NCBI RefSeq assembly: GCF_002979415.1
Contig: NZ_PCOT01000015.1
Span: 28,054-92,053, forward strand
Source: Microbacterium sp. MYb72
GTDB taxonomy: Bacteria; Actinomycetota; Actinomycetes; Actinomycetales; Microbacteriaceae
Length of the DNA stretch: 64,000 nucleotides
Reading direction: 5' to 3'
In this document: piece by piece, positions 43,000 through 54,227 of the stretch
How the letters are laid out: each line of letters starts with the position of its first letter
Position numbering within the stretch: the stretch's first letter is position 1
Position numbers and translations under genes: made by a program
The notes under the pieces: model-generated
The model's input: only the letters and a program-made list of their open reading frames with translations
Databases searched by the model: none
Told to the model about the DNA's origin: nothing

Positions 43000-43998
43000 A
43001 TGACGAAGCGCTCTTCCGCACGCCGCCAGGCCGCACTCGTCTACAACCCCATCAAGGTCGACGAGAAGCGCCTCCGCGCGACCGTCCGCGACCTGTCGAG
43101 GGACCTCGGGTGGGAGCATCCGGCCTTCTACCCCACGACCGTCGAGGATGCCGGCCAGGGGGCGACGGCCCAGGCGCTGGCGCGCGGCGTCGACGTCGTC
43201 CTCGTCGCAGGCGGCGACGGCACGGTGCGAGCGGTCGCCGAGGCGATCGCGAACACGGGCGTGCCGCTCGCGATCCTCCCGAGCGGCACGGGGAACCTCC
43301 TCGCCAGGAATCTGGGGCTGCCGCTCGCCGACCCGGCGGAGATGGTGCGCGCCGCCCTCGGGGAGAACCGGCATCCCATCGACATCGGCTGGGCCAGGGT
43401 CACCAGAGCCGACGGCGAGGAGACCGAGCATGCGTTCGTCGTGCTCGCGGGGATCGGGCTCGACGCCGACATGATCGCGAACACCCGTGCAGATCTGAAG
43501 AAGTCCGTCGGGTGGATCGCCTACGTCGACGGAGCTGCACGCTCGCTCGCGACGGCAGAGCCCTTCCGCGCGGTGTTCCAGGTGGATGACGGACGGCTGC
43601 ACACGACGAAGGTGCAGAGCATCCTGTTCGCCAACTGCGGCACTCTCCCCGCCGGCATCGCGCTGATCCCCGACGCGTCGATCACCGACGGCACGCTCGA
43701 CATCGCGGTCATCCAGCCCAGCGGCGCGTTCGGCTGGCTCGGGGTCTGGCGCAAGATCTGGTGGGACAACTCCGTGCTCCGCCGGTTCCGCGCGGGCCGA
43801 CGAGTGCTCGAGCGGCGGGGCAAGGACGCGTCCGTGCACTACTTCAGCGGGATCGCCGCCGAGGCCGCCGCCGCGACACCCATCCCGATCGAGCTGGACG
43901 GCGACGAGTTCGGCGAGGCGGCGAGGATCACCTGCCGCGTCGACCCCGGCGCGCTTCTTCTCGCGCTCCCTGCCGGACACCCGATCCACGCGCTCTGA
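43000..43998 (+). CDS. Diacylglycerol kinase-type lipid kinase
   Basis: A 332-residue member of the diacylglycerol/sphingosine kinase-like family, which phosphorylates lipids such as diacylglycerol in phospholipid recycling. The ATP-site motif VAGGDGTVRAVAEAIANT and the downstream PSGTGNLLARNLGLPL are clear. AGIGLDADMI and ELDGDEFG mark the second domain. YegS/BmrU-type kinases are the alternative subgroup; the lipid substrate is not determined. Confidence 0.9.
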   Translation: MTKRSSARRQAALVYNPIKVDEKRLRATVRDLSRDLGWEHPAFYPTTVEDAGQGATAQALARGVDVVLVAGGDGTVRAVAEAIANTGVPLAILPSGTGNLLARNLGLPLADPAEMVRAALGENRHPIDIGWARVTRADGEETEHAFVVLAGIGLDADMIANTRADLKKSVGWIAYVDGAARSLATAEPFRAVFQVDDGRLHTTKVQSILFANCGTLPAGIALIPDASITDGTLDIAVIQPSGAFGWLGVWRKIWWDNSVLRRFRAGRRVLERRGKDASVHYFSGIAAEAAAATPIPIELDGDEFGEAARITCRVDPGALLLALPAGHPIHAL

Positions 43999-44071
43999 CG
44001 GGCGCGCTCACGCAGCGCCATGCCGCGCCGCGCCGCGATCGAGGATGCCGCCGGTTCGCGCCGACCGTCGG

Positions 44072-44809
44072 TCAGCGCACGGACACGGTTCCGTCGAGCC
44101 CGCCGCCCGACAGGGTGAGCGTGAACGCGTCGTCGTCCACGGCGTCGTCGCCGAAGTCGAGGATGGTCGCGCGCGGCGCCATGTCCATGGTGCAGACCTG
44201 GGTGTCGTCCGTGACGAACGTGACGGTGCCGGCCGCACCGGAGCCTTCGAGGGAGTCGACGACCGGCGGGCAGCTCGACGAGCCCCACGTGAGCAGGACG
44301 AGTGCGCCGTCATCGATCCATCCCGCAGAAGGGGTGTAGTCGGTCGAGGAACCGGGGATGCCGGTCAGCGCCGCGTCGCCGTCGAGGTCGACGTCGTCGG
44401 TCACCGCGCCGTACGTCACGTTCAGAGTGATGTCCTTGGTCGGGTCGACGCCCTCCGGGAACGCACCGATGCTGGCACGGGGGGCGAGGTCGGCCGTGCA
44501 GGCCTTCTCCGTGGCCCCGTCGGACTGCACGTCCACGAGGGTGACCGTGACGGTCTGCCCCTGAGCGGAGACCTGATCGACCTGCGGGACACAGGTCGAC
44601 GATCCCCTGGTCACGACGGCGAACATGCGCCCCTCGTCGAGCAGCGCGCCTTCGATGTCGTCGAGATCGTCGCCCGGTGCGGTCGATCCCGCAGACGGCG
44701 CCGAAGAGCTCGTCGGCGTGCTCGCCCCGGGCGTCGAGGTGCACCCCGCGACGAGCAGCGCGGCGGTGAGGACGGACAGGGCGGCGATGACACGAGTGGG
44801 GGACGTCAT
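44072..44809 (-). CDS. Lipoprotein with a duplicated domain, unknown function
   Basis: A 245-residue lipoprotein. The lipobox LLVAGC gives a lipidated Cys at about residue 23, followed by a Ser/Thr/Pro-rich linker. The rest holds two related halves of about 95 residues: MFAVVTRGSSTCVPQVDQV..CTADLAPRAS and LVLLTWGSSSCPPVVDSL..CTMDMAPRAT, each with two cysteines. This looks like an internal duplication. I do not recognise a named family. It would face the outer side of the membrane. Confidence 0.8.
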   Translation of the reverse strand: MTSPTRVIAALSVLTAALLVAGCTSTPGASTPTSSSAPSAGSTAPGDDLDDIEGALLDEGRMFAVVTRGSSTCVPQVDQVSAQGQTVTVTLVDVQSDGATEKACTADLAPRASIGAFPEGVDPTKDITLNVTYGAVTDDVDLDGDAALTGIPGSSTDYTPSAGWIDDGALVLLTWGSSSCPPVVDSLEGSGAAGTVTFVTDDTQVCTMDMAPRATILDFGDDAVDDDAFTLTLSGGGLDGTVSVR

Positions 44810-44844
44810 GCTGACAGGCTACCCGTCGTGATATTTCCCCCGTA

Positions 44845-44862
44845 CCCCCTAGTTCCAGGGGG
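44845..44862. terminator. Short hairpin between the cls and lipoprotein genes
   Basis: CCCCCT-AGTTCC-AGGGGG, 6-base stem with a 6-base loop, 13 bases past the end of cls on the minus strand. It lies in the 66-base gap before the lipoprotein start. The sequence GTACCCCCTAG also resembles part of the CsoR-like site at 1037, but no proper palindrome is present. Confidence 0.4.
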
Positions 44863-44875
44863 ACTCTCGACGCCG

Positions 44876-46336
44876 CTACTGCAGGGCGGACGTGAGCCTG
44901 GCGAGGTTGTCGAGCACCGTCGAGCGGAGGGGCTGCTGCATCCATTCCTCCAGCGTGAGCTCGCGGCTCAGCGCGCGGTACTGGGCCTCGACCTCGCGCA
45001 TCTCCGCGACGAATTCCTCGCCGCGCACGAGCATCGAGACCTCGAGGTTCAGACCGAAGGACCGCATGTCCATGTTGCTCGACCCGATGACGGCCACCTG
45101 GTCGTCGATCGTGAGGCTCTTGGTGTGCAGGATGTACGGCTTGCGGTACATCCAGATGCGCACCCCGGCCTTGAGGAGCACCTCGTAGTAGCTGCGCTGG
45201 GCGTGATAGACCATCGCCTGATCGCCCTCTTCGGAGACGAACAGCTCGACGTCGACGCCGCGATCGACCGCCGCCGTGACCGCGAGCAGCAGCGCCTCAT
45301 CCGGCACGAAGTACGGGCTGACGATCATGATCTTCTCTTTGGCCGCGTAGAGCAGGCCGAGGAACAGCCGGAGGTTGTTCTCCACCTCGAACCCGGGTCC
45401 CGAGGGCACGACCTGGCAGTCGAGATCGCCCGAACCCGTCTCGGCGTGCGTGATGTCGATCTCCTGCAGCACCGTGTCGGTCTCGCTGTACCAGTCGCTT
45501 AGGAAGATGGCGTTCACGCTCAGCACCACCGGGCCGTCGATGCGCACCATCAGGTCGACCCAGTGCAGGCCGCGCTTGATGTTCTTGGGCAGGTTGTACG
45601 TCGAGTCGGTGACGTTCTGCGATCCGAGGAACGCCACACGGCCGTCGACCACGAGGAGCTTGCGGTGGTTGCGCAGATCAGGCCTCTGCATCTTGCCCTT
45701 GAGCGGCTGCACCGGCAGCATCAGATGCCAGTCGGCGCCCATCTCGTTGAGTCTCCGGATGGTCTGGCGGTACCGCGGCTTCCAGCGGTTCGCCCAGTGA
45801 TCGAGGAGCACCCGCACCTGCACTCCGCGGGCCGCGACCTCCTCGAGCGCGCGGAAGAAGTTGTCGGTCGCCGCGTCGGACTGCAGGATGTAGAACTCGA
45901 CGTGGACGTACTCCCGGGCGAGACGGATCTCGTCGGCCATCGCGTCGAGCGACTCCTGGTACTCCGAGATCAGGTGCGCGCCGTTGTCTCCGGAGATCGG
46001 CAGCGCCCCGAGAGCCTGGTTCATCTCGACGAGGGGCGGGAACCAGCTGGGCGCATTCGGCCGGAGCGTGCCGAAGTGCAGCTGCTCGCTGGTCTCGTGG
46101 ATGTACTCGTTGATCTGGTCCTGCTTGCGGCGGCGGGCACGAGGCAGCCGCGGGTTGCCGATGAGGAGGAAGAGGAACACGCCGATGAAGGGGATGAAGA
46201 ACACCGCGAGCAGCCAGGCCATCGCCGCTGTGGGGCGCCTGTTGCGCGGGATGACGATGATCGCGGTGATGCGGATCGCGAGATCGAGCGCGACCAGGAA
46301 GGCGGCGACCCACCATCCCCATGCCTCGGCGCTCAT
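44876..46336 (-). CDS. cls: Cardiolipin synthase
   Basis: A 486-residue membrane-anchored phospholipase-D-superfamily enzyme. Two N-terminal transmembrane helices (about 5-28 and 38-60, WGWWVAAFLVALDLAIRI and AMAWLLAVFFIPFIGVFLFL) are followed by two HKD motifs, HRKLLVVDGRVAFLGSQN and HTKSLTIDDQVAVIGSSN. It joins two phosphatidylglycerol molecules into cardiolipin. Length and layout are normal for the bacterial Cls A type. Confidence 0.95.
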   Translation of the reverse strand: MSAEAWGWWVAAFLVALDLAIRITAIIVIPRNRRPTAAMAWLLAVFFIPFIGVFLFLLIGNPRLPRARRRKQDQINEYIHETSEQLHFGTLRPNAPSWFPPLVEMNQALGALPISGDNGAHLISEYQESLDAMADEIRLAREYVHVEFYILQSDAATDNFFRALEEVAARGVQVRVLLDHWANRWKPRYRQTIRRLNEMGADWHLMLPVQPLKGKMQRPDLRNHRKLLVVDGRVAFLGSQNVTDSTYNLPKNIKRGLHWVDLMVRIDGPVVLSVNAIFLSDWYSETDTVLQEIDITHAETGSGDLDCQVVPSGPGFEVENNLRLFLGLLYAAKEKIMIVSPYFVPDEALLLAVTAAVDRGVDVELFVSEEGDQAMVYHAQRSYYEVLLKAGVRIWMYRKPYILHTKSLTIDDQVAVIGSSNMDMRSFGLNLEVSMLVRGEEFVAEMREVEAQYRALSRELTLEEWMQQPLRSTVLDNLARLTSALQ

Positions 46337-46434
46337 GCACTGCCCTCTCGGCGAGTCGTCACTGCGGCGGACATCGCCTCAGTGGGCACCGCGGAGGGTG
46401 CTCGCTTCACAGTAGCCGATGCTGCGGACGTTGC

Positions 46435-46608
46435 TCAGGTGCGGGGCGGGAGTCCGCGCGCGGCGCGCTCTTCGGCCTCGATCTTCGCGTGCACCCGCCG
46501 CTCGGTGCGGTCGAACCGGAGGATGCCGCGGATCACGAAGTAGAAGACGGTGCACACGGCGATGGTCGGCAGAATCGACCAGGCAGCCGTGAGCCAGAAG
46601 TTCTCCAT
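46435..46608 (-). CDS. Small single-pass membrane protein
   Basis: A 57-residue protein: a transmembrane helix at about 5-27 (LTAAWSILPTIAVCTVFYFVI) and a highly charged tail (RTERRVHAKIEAEERAARG). The ATG at 46608 is preferred because GGGGG lies just upstream and because it begins right before the helix; a GTG at 46641 would add 11 residues. Function unknown. It lies upstream of cls on the same strand. Confidence 0.68.
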   Translation of the reverse strand: MENFWLTAAWSILPTIAVCTVFYFVIRGILRFDRTERRVHAKIEAEERAARGLPPRT

Positions 46609-46720
46609 GCCCCCATGGTACGCGAGCCACTCTTCGCTCACATTCGAGGGTCCTCAGCTTTCTCATCCACAATGGCCTCTCCCGACGCCACGCGATGCTG
46701 CGGCCGAGCACACTCTGGGG

Positions 46721-47828
46721 ATGACCACGATCCTCCGTGCATCCGATTCCGCCGAGTTCCTCGGCATCGTCCCCGTCCTCGCCGGCTTCACGCCCACGCG
46801 GAGCATCGTCCTGCTCCCGTTCATCGGAGCCAGAGCGTACGGCGCGATGCGCCTCGACCTCCCCGACGACGAGTCGGATCCGGCGACGTACGCCGCGGCC
46901 GCCATCGGCCTGGTCACGAGGGTGGATGGCGTGGACGGGGTGGCCATCGTCGTCTACCCGGACGACGGCCCTGCGCGAACCGGAGACGGGCTCGTGCTCC
47001 CGCTCGGTGTACAGGTCGACGAGCTCATCGGAAGCGCGGACGACGCCGGGCTGCGCATCGTGGACGCGCTGTGCGTCTGCGCGGGCGGGTGGGCGAGCTA
47101 CCTCGACGACGACCCGGAGCTGGCGCCCACCGCTCCCTCCCCGACGGCGCCCCTGGTGGGAGACGTCTCCGGCGACCAGCTGGCGGGCGTCGATCTCCCC
47201 CGCGCAGACCTGGGCGAGAAGGAACGCGTCGGACGTGCCCTTCTCGACGTGGCCGAGATCCTCGACAGGGGGAAGCACGGCCCCCTGACCGGGCGGGAGA
47301 ATCCGCAGGCGATCGCGGCGATCGCCATGCTCGAGGATCTCCCGGAGTTCTTCGAGCTCCTGCTGGACGCCCCGGAGCCTCAACCCGCGTTCGCCACCGC
47401 CGCGCTGCTGTGGTGCCTCGCTCGACCGGTCTTCCGTGACGTCGCTCTCACGCAGTGGGCGAGCGATCGGCGAGGGGGCGTGCGCACGCTGTCGGCGCAG
47501 CTGGCCTTCTCCGGCACCGGCCGGATGGTCCCCGACGACCTCACCGGCATCTTCCTCGGCCGCGGGCCGACACCCGACCCCGACCGGCTGCGTCTCGCGC
47601 TCGCAGTGGTGCGGCTGGCAGCCGCCAGAGCGCCGCGAGAGCTGCGCCCCGGGCCCCTCACGGCGGCGGCATGGCTGTCGTGGGCGCTCGGGCGCTCCAC
47701 TCACGCGGCGCACTACCTCGATCTGGTGCGCAGCATCGATCCGCAGCACGGGCTCGCCGAACTGCTGAACGCGATCGTCTGCGACGGGCTCCTGCCCGAG
47801 TGGGCGTTCCGACGCGGAGCGGGGCGTC

Positions 47829-47836
<8 letters not shown>
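46721..47836 (+). CDS. DUF4192-containing protein
   Basis: A 371-residue soluble protein of the actinobacterial DUF4192 family. It starts with MTTILRASDSAEFLGIVPVLAGFTPTRSIVLLPF, the typical first strands. The later region includes PQAIAAIAMLEDL and RGPTPDPDRLRLALAVVRLAAARAPRELRPGPLTAAAWLSW. The function of the family is not known. Its last 8 bases overlap the 3' end of convergent lysS. Confidence 0.83.
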
Positions 47837-49355
<1,519 letters not shown>

Positions 49356-49435
49356 GTGCGGGGCTCCTTGAAAGTCCCCTCCAGTTTACCGGCGCGCGGT
49401 CGCCTGCCCGCAGCCTCAGTCGATAGCCTCGGAAC

Positions 49436-51292
49436 ATGGCCGCACCCCGCCTCGCCCACGCCGCCGCTGTGATCGCCCTGGCGTTGGCAGGGCTGCTCTG
49501 GTCGATGCCCGCAACGGCCTCGGCATCCCCCTCCGCCGAGCGCGCCCCGGACGTGGCCGCCATGTCGATCCCGCAGTCGCTTCCCTCTGCAAGGGACGAC
49601 GTCGACGACTTCTCCTATGCCTCCTGGGACACCCGGATGGAGCTCGGCATCGACGACGAGGGGCGCGCACGGCTGCATGCGACGGAGACCCTCACCGCGC
49701 GTTTTCCCGAGACCGACCAGAACCGGGGCATCGTCCGCGGGATCCCGATGACCTACGAGAACGCCGGGCTCGATCTCCGCATACTCTCCGTGACCGACGG
49801 CACGGGCGCAGACGTACCCTTCGAGACCGACGAGGACGACGGCGTGCTCTTCGTCCTCACCGGAGACGACTCCTACGTGCACGGCCTGACCACCTACGTC
49901 ATCGAGTACGAGATGCGCGATGTGATCCTGCACCGCGCCGACGGGCGCGCCGACGAGTTCTACTGGGACCTGCTGCCGCTCGACAGCACGCAGCCGATCG
50001 AGTCGTTCCACGCGGAGATCGACCTCGATGAGGCGTTGACCTCGCAGCTCACGGGCAGTACGCGCTGCTACGTCGGCCGTTCGGGGTCGACCGATGAGTG
50101 CACGCTCGGCCGCGACGGCGGGCGGTTCACGGTCGAGACCGGAGCACTCGCAGCGGGCGAGGGCGTCACCGTGGCGATCGGCTTCGAACCGGGCGCCGTC
50201 GCACAGCCTTCGGCCAGGACCCCGAACCACACCACCGACACCGTCCCGGGCATCGCGGCGCTCGGAGCCGCGGGCCTCTCGGTCGGCAGCTGGTTCGCCG
50301 TGTCAGCCTTCACGCGATCGCGGCGCCGGGCGAGCGGCATCGTCGTCGCCCAGTACGACGTCCCAGACGCGCTGCCCCCGCTTCTCGCTGCGGCCATCGT
50401 CCCCGGCGCCAAGGACACCATCCCCGCGGAGATCGTGCATCTCGCCGTGCGCGGCACCCTGCGGATCGAGGAGGGCGCGCCCGACCCCGTACTGCGGAGA
50501 CTGCCCGGCGCGCGAATCCCGGATCCGCTCGACGTCGACGCCCTCGACGCCCTGTTCTCCGATGCGGATGATGCCGGGGTGGTCGCGCTGCCGACGAGCA
50601 GCGAGACGTTCGCGGCGAGGATGACGGCGCTGACGGCATCGGGAGCGGAGGCCGCCAGCGCTCGGGGCCTCACCGCCAAGGCGCGCAGCCGCGGCGCCGT
50701 GATCCTGCAGTGGTGTGCGAACGGGGTTGCCGCAGTCGGCTTCGCGCTCGCGCTCTGGGGAGTGGTCAGTGGGCGGATCACGGCCGTGCCCGCCCTCGTG
50801 GCGATGTGCTTCGCCCTCTTCGTCGTGCTCGTGTCGAGCATCTACTCGTTCACACGGCACACGGTGCTGACCCCCGAAGGCGCCGAGAGGCACGAGTATC
50901 TGATGGGCGTGCGCGAGTTCATCCGCGTCGCCGAAGCCGATCGCCTCCGGATGCTGCAGTCCTACTCCGGCGCCGAGCGGCGGCAGGATGGCAGCGCGAA
51001 CGTGATCGTCGTCTACGAGCGGCTCCTCCCCTACGCGATGCTGTTCGGCATGGAGCGCGAATGGGGCCAGGTGCTCGAATCCGTGTACGCCTACGAGCGG
51101 CACGGCGCCTCCTGGATCGGCGATCCCACCGCGCCGTTCGTGTACTCGCAGCTCTCCGCGTTCGCGGCGACGTCGCAGGCGGCCGCCTCGTACTCCGCAC
51201 CGAGCGCGAGCGGATCCTCGAGCGCGGGAGGCTCCTTCGGCGGCGGCTTCTCGGGCGGAGGAGGCGGAGGAGGCTTCTCGGGAGGCCGCTGA
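49436..51292 (+). CDS. DUF2207 membrane protein with glycine-rich tail
   Basis: A 618-residue protein. The signal peptide/first helix covers about residues 5-32. The DUF2207 extracellular domain is about 60-240 (TLTARFPETDQNRGIVRGIP). A helix lies near 285 (GIAALGAAGLSVGSWFAVS). A membrane pair near 425-465 (WCANGVAAVGFALALWGVV, VPALVAMCFALFVVLVSSIYSF) is followed by a cytoplasmic region and a glycine-rich SFGGGFSGGGG end. Function unknown. It is divergent from lysS with about 80 bases between. Confidence 0.86.
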   Translation: MAAPRLAHAAAVIALALAGLLWSMPATASASPSAERAPDVAAMSIPQSLPSARDDVDDFSYASWDTRMELGIDDEGRARLHATETLTARFPETDQNRGIVRGIPMTYENAGLDLRILSVTDGTGADVPFETDEDDGVLFVLTGDDSYVHGLTTYVIEYEMRDVILHRADGRADEFYWDLLPLDSTQPIESFHAEIDLDEALTSQLTGSTRCYVGRSGSTDECTLGRDGGRFTVETGALAAGEGVTVAIGFEPGAVAQPSARTPNHTTDTVPGIAALGAAGLSVGSWFAVSAFTRSRRRASGIVVAQYDVPDALPPLLAAAIVPGAKDTIPAEIVHLAVRGTLRIEEGAPDPVLRRLPGARIPDPLDVDALDALFSDADDAGVVALPTSSETFAARMTALTASGAEAASARGLTAKARSRGAVILQWCANGVAAVGFALALWGVVSGRITAVPALVAMCFALFVVLVSSIYSFTRHTVLTPEGAERHEYLMGVREFIRVAEADRLRMLQSYSGAERRQDGSANVIVVYERLLPYAMLFGMEREWGQVLESVYAYERHGASWIGDPTAPFVYSQLSAFAATSQAAASYSAPSASGSSSAGGSFGGGFSGGGGGGGFSGGR

Positions 51293-51439
51293 GCGGCGGC
51301 CTCGGCCCTTCGGCGCGGCATCCGCCGCTCAGCGCGGCATACGTTCCTCGGCATGACGCACGTACTCCGCGCGTCATCCCTCGATGGTCAGCGCGATGTC
51401 CGTCAGCGCGCTGCGCGTACCGGGCTCACCGCAGAGGAC

Positions 51440-52144
51440 TCAGATCAACGGAGACGGATCGGATGCCTCGCGCAGCGCCCGCTCCACGGTGGACTGCACC
51501 AGCGCCGAGAGGTATCCCCCGGGGTTCTCGATGCCGATCTCCCGGAGCCGTCCGGTCGACTGGCCGATGAGCGACCGCGAGAACTCCGTCACGGCGACGA
51601 TCGCATCCGCGTACGCCTCACGGTCGGACTCACCGACCACGACCGGCTCGCACCCCATCTCGACGGCGAGCGCCTGCGCGATCGGGAGGACGGGAGCGGG
51701 CGCGGTCACGGCGGCATACCCCGCCTGCAGCTGCCGGAGGTCGATCGACGTCCCGGTGAACGTGATGGCCGGATGCACGGCGAGCGGGATCGCGCCGCGC
51801 TCGGCCGCGGGACGCAGCACCTCGATGCCGTAGGCCGGGTCGGTGTGCAGGACCAGCTGACCGATCTGCCAGCCGCCGAGCTCGGCGATCCCCGCGACGA
51901 GGGCGGGAAGCTGATCGTGCGGCACTGCGATCACCACGAGCTCGCTGCGGCGGACCACGTCGAGCGCATCGAGTACCGGGACGCCGGGGAGCACCGCCGA
52001 CGCGCGTTCGTCGTCGGAGCCACTCGTCATCCCGGTCACCGCGTGACCGGCACCGGCGAGCGCCGCGCCGATCACCGGTCCGACTCGCCCGGCGCCGATG
52101 ATCCCGACGCCGAGGCGTCCGTCGCGGCGCAGGGGGTCACTCAT
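51440..52144 (-). CDS. DUF2520 NAD(P)-binding protein
   Basis: A 234-residue Rossmann-fold protein. GVGIIGAGRVGPVIGAALAGAG is the nucleotide-binding segment and the DUF2520 C-terminal part is marked by AVHPAITFTGTSID. It starts inside the last 8 bases of the PH-domain gene. In related actinobacteria panC usually follows; here about 147 non-coding bases follow instead. Function unproven. Confidence 0.85.
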   Translation of the reverse strand: MSDPLRRDGRLGVGIIGAGRVGPVIGAALAGAGHAVTGMTSGSDDERASAVLPGVPVLDALDVVRRSELVVIAVPHDQLPALVAGIAELGGWQIGQLVLHTDPAYGIEVLRPAAERGAIPLAVHPAITFTGTSIDLRQLQAGYAAVTAPAPVLPIAQALAVEMGCEPVVVGESDREAYADAIVAVTEFSRSLIGQSTGRLREIGIENPGGYLSALVQSTVERALREASDPSPLI

Positions 52145-54227
52145 CGGTCGATGCGGGCGGGACGACGGGCGGGGCCGGCGGGACGGACGGAGCCGGCGAA
52201 GCGACGTCCTCCGGCGCAACCGGAGCCCCGGACGGAGCGACGTATGCCGGCGGAACCGGAGCGACCGGAGGAACCCGCGGCGCCGCGTACGTCGGCGGAG
52301 CAACCGGCGGCGCCGGGGGGACCGCATACGTCGGCGGAACCGGGGCCGTCGCGGTCGCGGGCGGAGGCACCGGGGTGCCCGACGTGGTCGACGGGGTGCC
52401 GGGGTACACGTACGGCGGCGGAACCGGAGCCGTACCGGGCGGAACCGGCGGCGCCGGGGTCGTCGAAGACGCCACGGGAGCGCCGGGGATGTACGGCGGC
52501 GGTGTCGGCGGCATCCCGGAACCCGCTGGTGCGTACGCGGGCGGGGCGGCAACAGCATCGGGAGCGTGCTCTCCCCAGCGGTGGCTGTGATCGCGGGAGG
52601 CGGCGAGCACGGCCGCCCGGCTCACGCCGTTGATGAGGTCGAGCGCATCGGCCCTCTCGAGACCCGACAGCAGGCCGGTGATCGGCCCCTGCACGGAGTG
52701 CACCTGGGCGCCGGAGACACGCTGCGCGCGGTCGATCGGCCCCTGCGACAGCGAGACGCCCTGCAGTCGGGCCAACGGGAAGATCGCGAGCTTGCGCCAG
52801 ACCGTTCCTCTGCGCAGCAGCAGACCGAAGTCCGTGACCGCGTACCCGTGCCGCTTCCACGACACCGGTCGACGCCACCAGGCGCGGGCGGGCATGGTGC
52901 GGTACGGGTCACCGGCCACCGGGCCGAGGATGCCGTGCTCCCAGACCAGCGGGATGTCGGCGACGGGGGCGTCGGGGAGGATCAGCCCGAGCACCCGCTC
53001 GACGTCGGCTCGCTTGCCCACGGGGAGCACGATGTTGAACTGCTGCGCGCTGCCCGACTGCTGCTGCGCCGCGCTCTTGCCGCCCATGCGGTTGATCTTG
53101 ATCGTCCACCAGCCGAACGGGCGCCACAGCAGCGACTGCGACACCTCGACCGCGAAGATGCGGCCGGGCGGCAGCGTCTCGGTGACCGTGGTGAGCAGGC
53201 CGTAGGTGATGCGCACGCCGTCGGGCGTGGGGGCGATCGAATAGCGCAGCGACTTGGAGATCTGCGCCCAGGTGATGCCGACCACGGCGATCACCATGGG
53301 GATGCCGATGCCCAATCCCACGCCGAGCCCGATGACCGAGGTGATCGGCTGCCCGTCGATGAGGCCGCCGATGAAGATGCCGCCGGTCGCGACGAGCAGG
53401 ATGATGACGAAGAACGCCACCCACAGCAGGCTCGAGATGAGCTGCGAGCCGACGAGACGACCGGTCGGGATCTTCACGACGCTCTCGGGAGCGACGTCGG
53501 CGAGGTCGACACCGGCGATCAGTCCGGTGACGCCGTGGTTCACCGATCCGACGAACTGGGCGCGAGCCGACGACGGAGCCGCCGCGGCATCCGCCACCGG
53601 GCGTCCGGACGCGGCGTCCACGGCTGCCTGCCTCGCCGCACGTGCACCGGAGGCGAGACGCAGGATGTCGCTGCGCACCGACTCCGCTCGGGTGGTCGCG
53701 AGGTACTCGAGGTCGACGTTCGCATCGGTGCCGGCGCCGACGACCTCGAGCTTCGCGAGGCCGATGATGCGGGCGGGGAACGGGCGGGTCAGGTTCACGC
53801 CCTGCACGCGGTCGAGCGGCGCCCTGCGGTGCGAGCGGAAGATGATGCCCTTGCGCACCTCGACGTGGTCGCCGGTGATGCGGAACTGCTGGAATCGCCA
53901 GATCACCCAGAAGATCGCCATGAGCACGACCACCAGGGCGAGGACGGACAGCAGCGCGATGATCGCCAGGTTGTTCGACAGCACCCAGTCGACGGGGTCG
54001 CCGCCGTTGTACTGGTCGTAGTGCGCGTCGGGCTCGAAGAGGTCGATCACCCAGGTGATGAGCCTGTCGCGCAGGTTCGCGATCAGGAAGCCGCCGATGA
54101 TGAGAAGCGCCAGCCCGCCCTTGAAGAGCGGGGTGAGCGGGTGCATCCGATGCCACTCGCCGTCGGCGAGGGAGTCGCTCGCTGCGGGGCCCTTGGTCTG
54201 CGCCTGGGCGGGGAACTGCTCGCTCAC
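52137..54227 (-). CDS. Bacterial PH-domain membrane protein with Pro-rich tail (YdbT-like)
   Basis: A 696-residue protein. Several transmembrane helices in the N-terminal and central parts alternate with bacterial PH (DUF304-like) domains; YATTRAESVRSDIL, RYSIAPTPDGVRITYGLL and RHGYAVTDFGLLLRRGTVWRKLAIFP mark these modules. A C-terminal region of about 120 residues is rich in Pro, Val and Ala. The GTG at 54227 is chosen because it overlaps the previous stop by GTGA. It resembles Bacillus YdbT/YdbS, whose exact role is uncertain. Confidence 0.85.
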   Translation of the reverse strand: MSEQFPAQAQTKGPAASDSLADGEWHRMHPLTPLFKGGLALLIIGGFLIANLRDRLITWVIDLFEPDAHYDQYNGGDPVDWVLSNNLAIIALLSVLALVVVLMAIFWVIWRFQQFRITGDHVEVRKGIIFRSHRRAPLDRVQGVNLTRPFPARIIGLAKLEVVGAGTDANVDLEYLATTRAESVRSDILRLASGARAARQAAVDAASGRPVADAAAAPSSARAQFVGSVNHGVTGLIAGVDLADVAPESVVKIPTGRLVGSQLISSLLWVAFFVIILLVATGGIFIGGLIDGQPITSVIGLGVGLGIGIPMVIAVVGITWAQISKSLRYSIAPTPDGVRITYGLLTTVTETLPPGRIFAVEVSQSLLWRPFGWWTIKINRMGGKSAAQQQSGSAQQFNIVLPVGKRADVERVLGLILPDAPVADIPLVWEHGILGPVAGDPYRTMPARAWWRRPVSWKRHGYAVTDFGLLLRRGTVWRKLAIFPLARLQGVSLSQGPIDRAQRVSGAQVHSVQGPITGLLSGLERADALDLINGVSRAAVLAASRDHSHRWGEHAPDAVAAPPAYAPAGSGMPPTPPPYIPGAPVASSTTPAPPVPPGTAPVPPPYVYPGTPSTTSGTPVPPPATATAPVPPTYAVPPAPPVAPPTYAAPRVPPVAPVPPAYVAPSGAPVAPEDVASPAPSVPPAPPVVPPASTDE

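Noticed and set aside
44845..44862. Second CsoR-like site (GTACCCCCTAG)
   Set aside because: Only one half fits; the right part is not a proper TACCC/GGGTA palindrome and no copper gene is adjacent.
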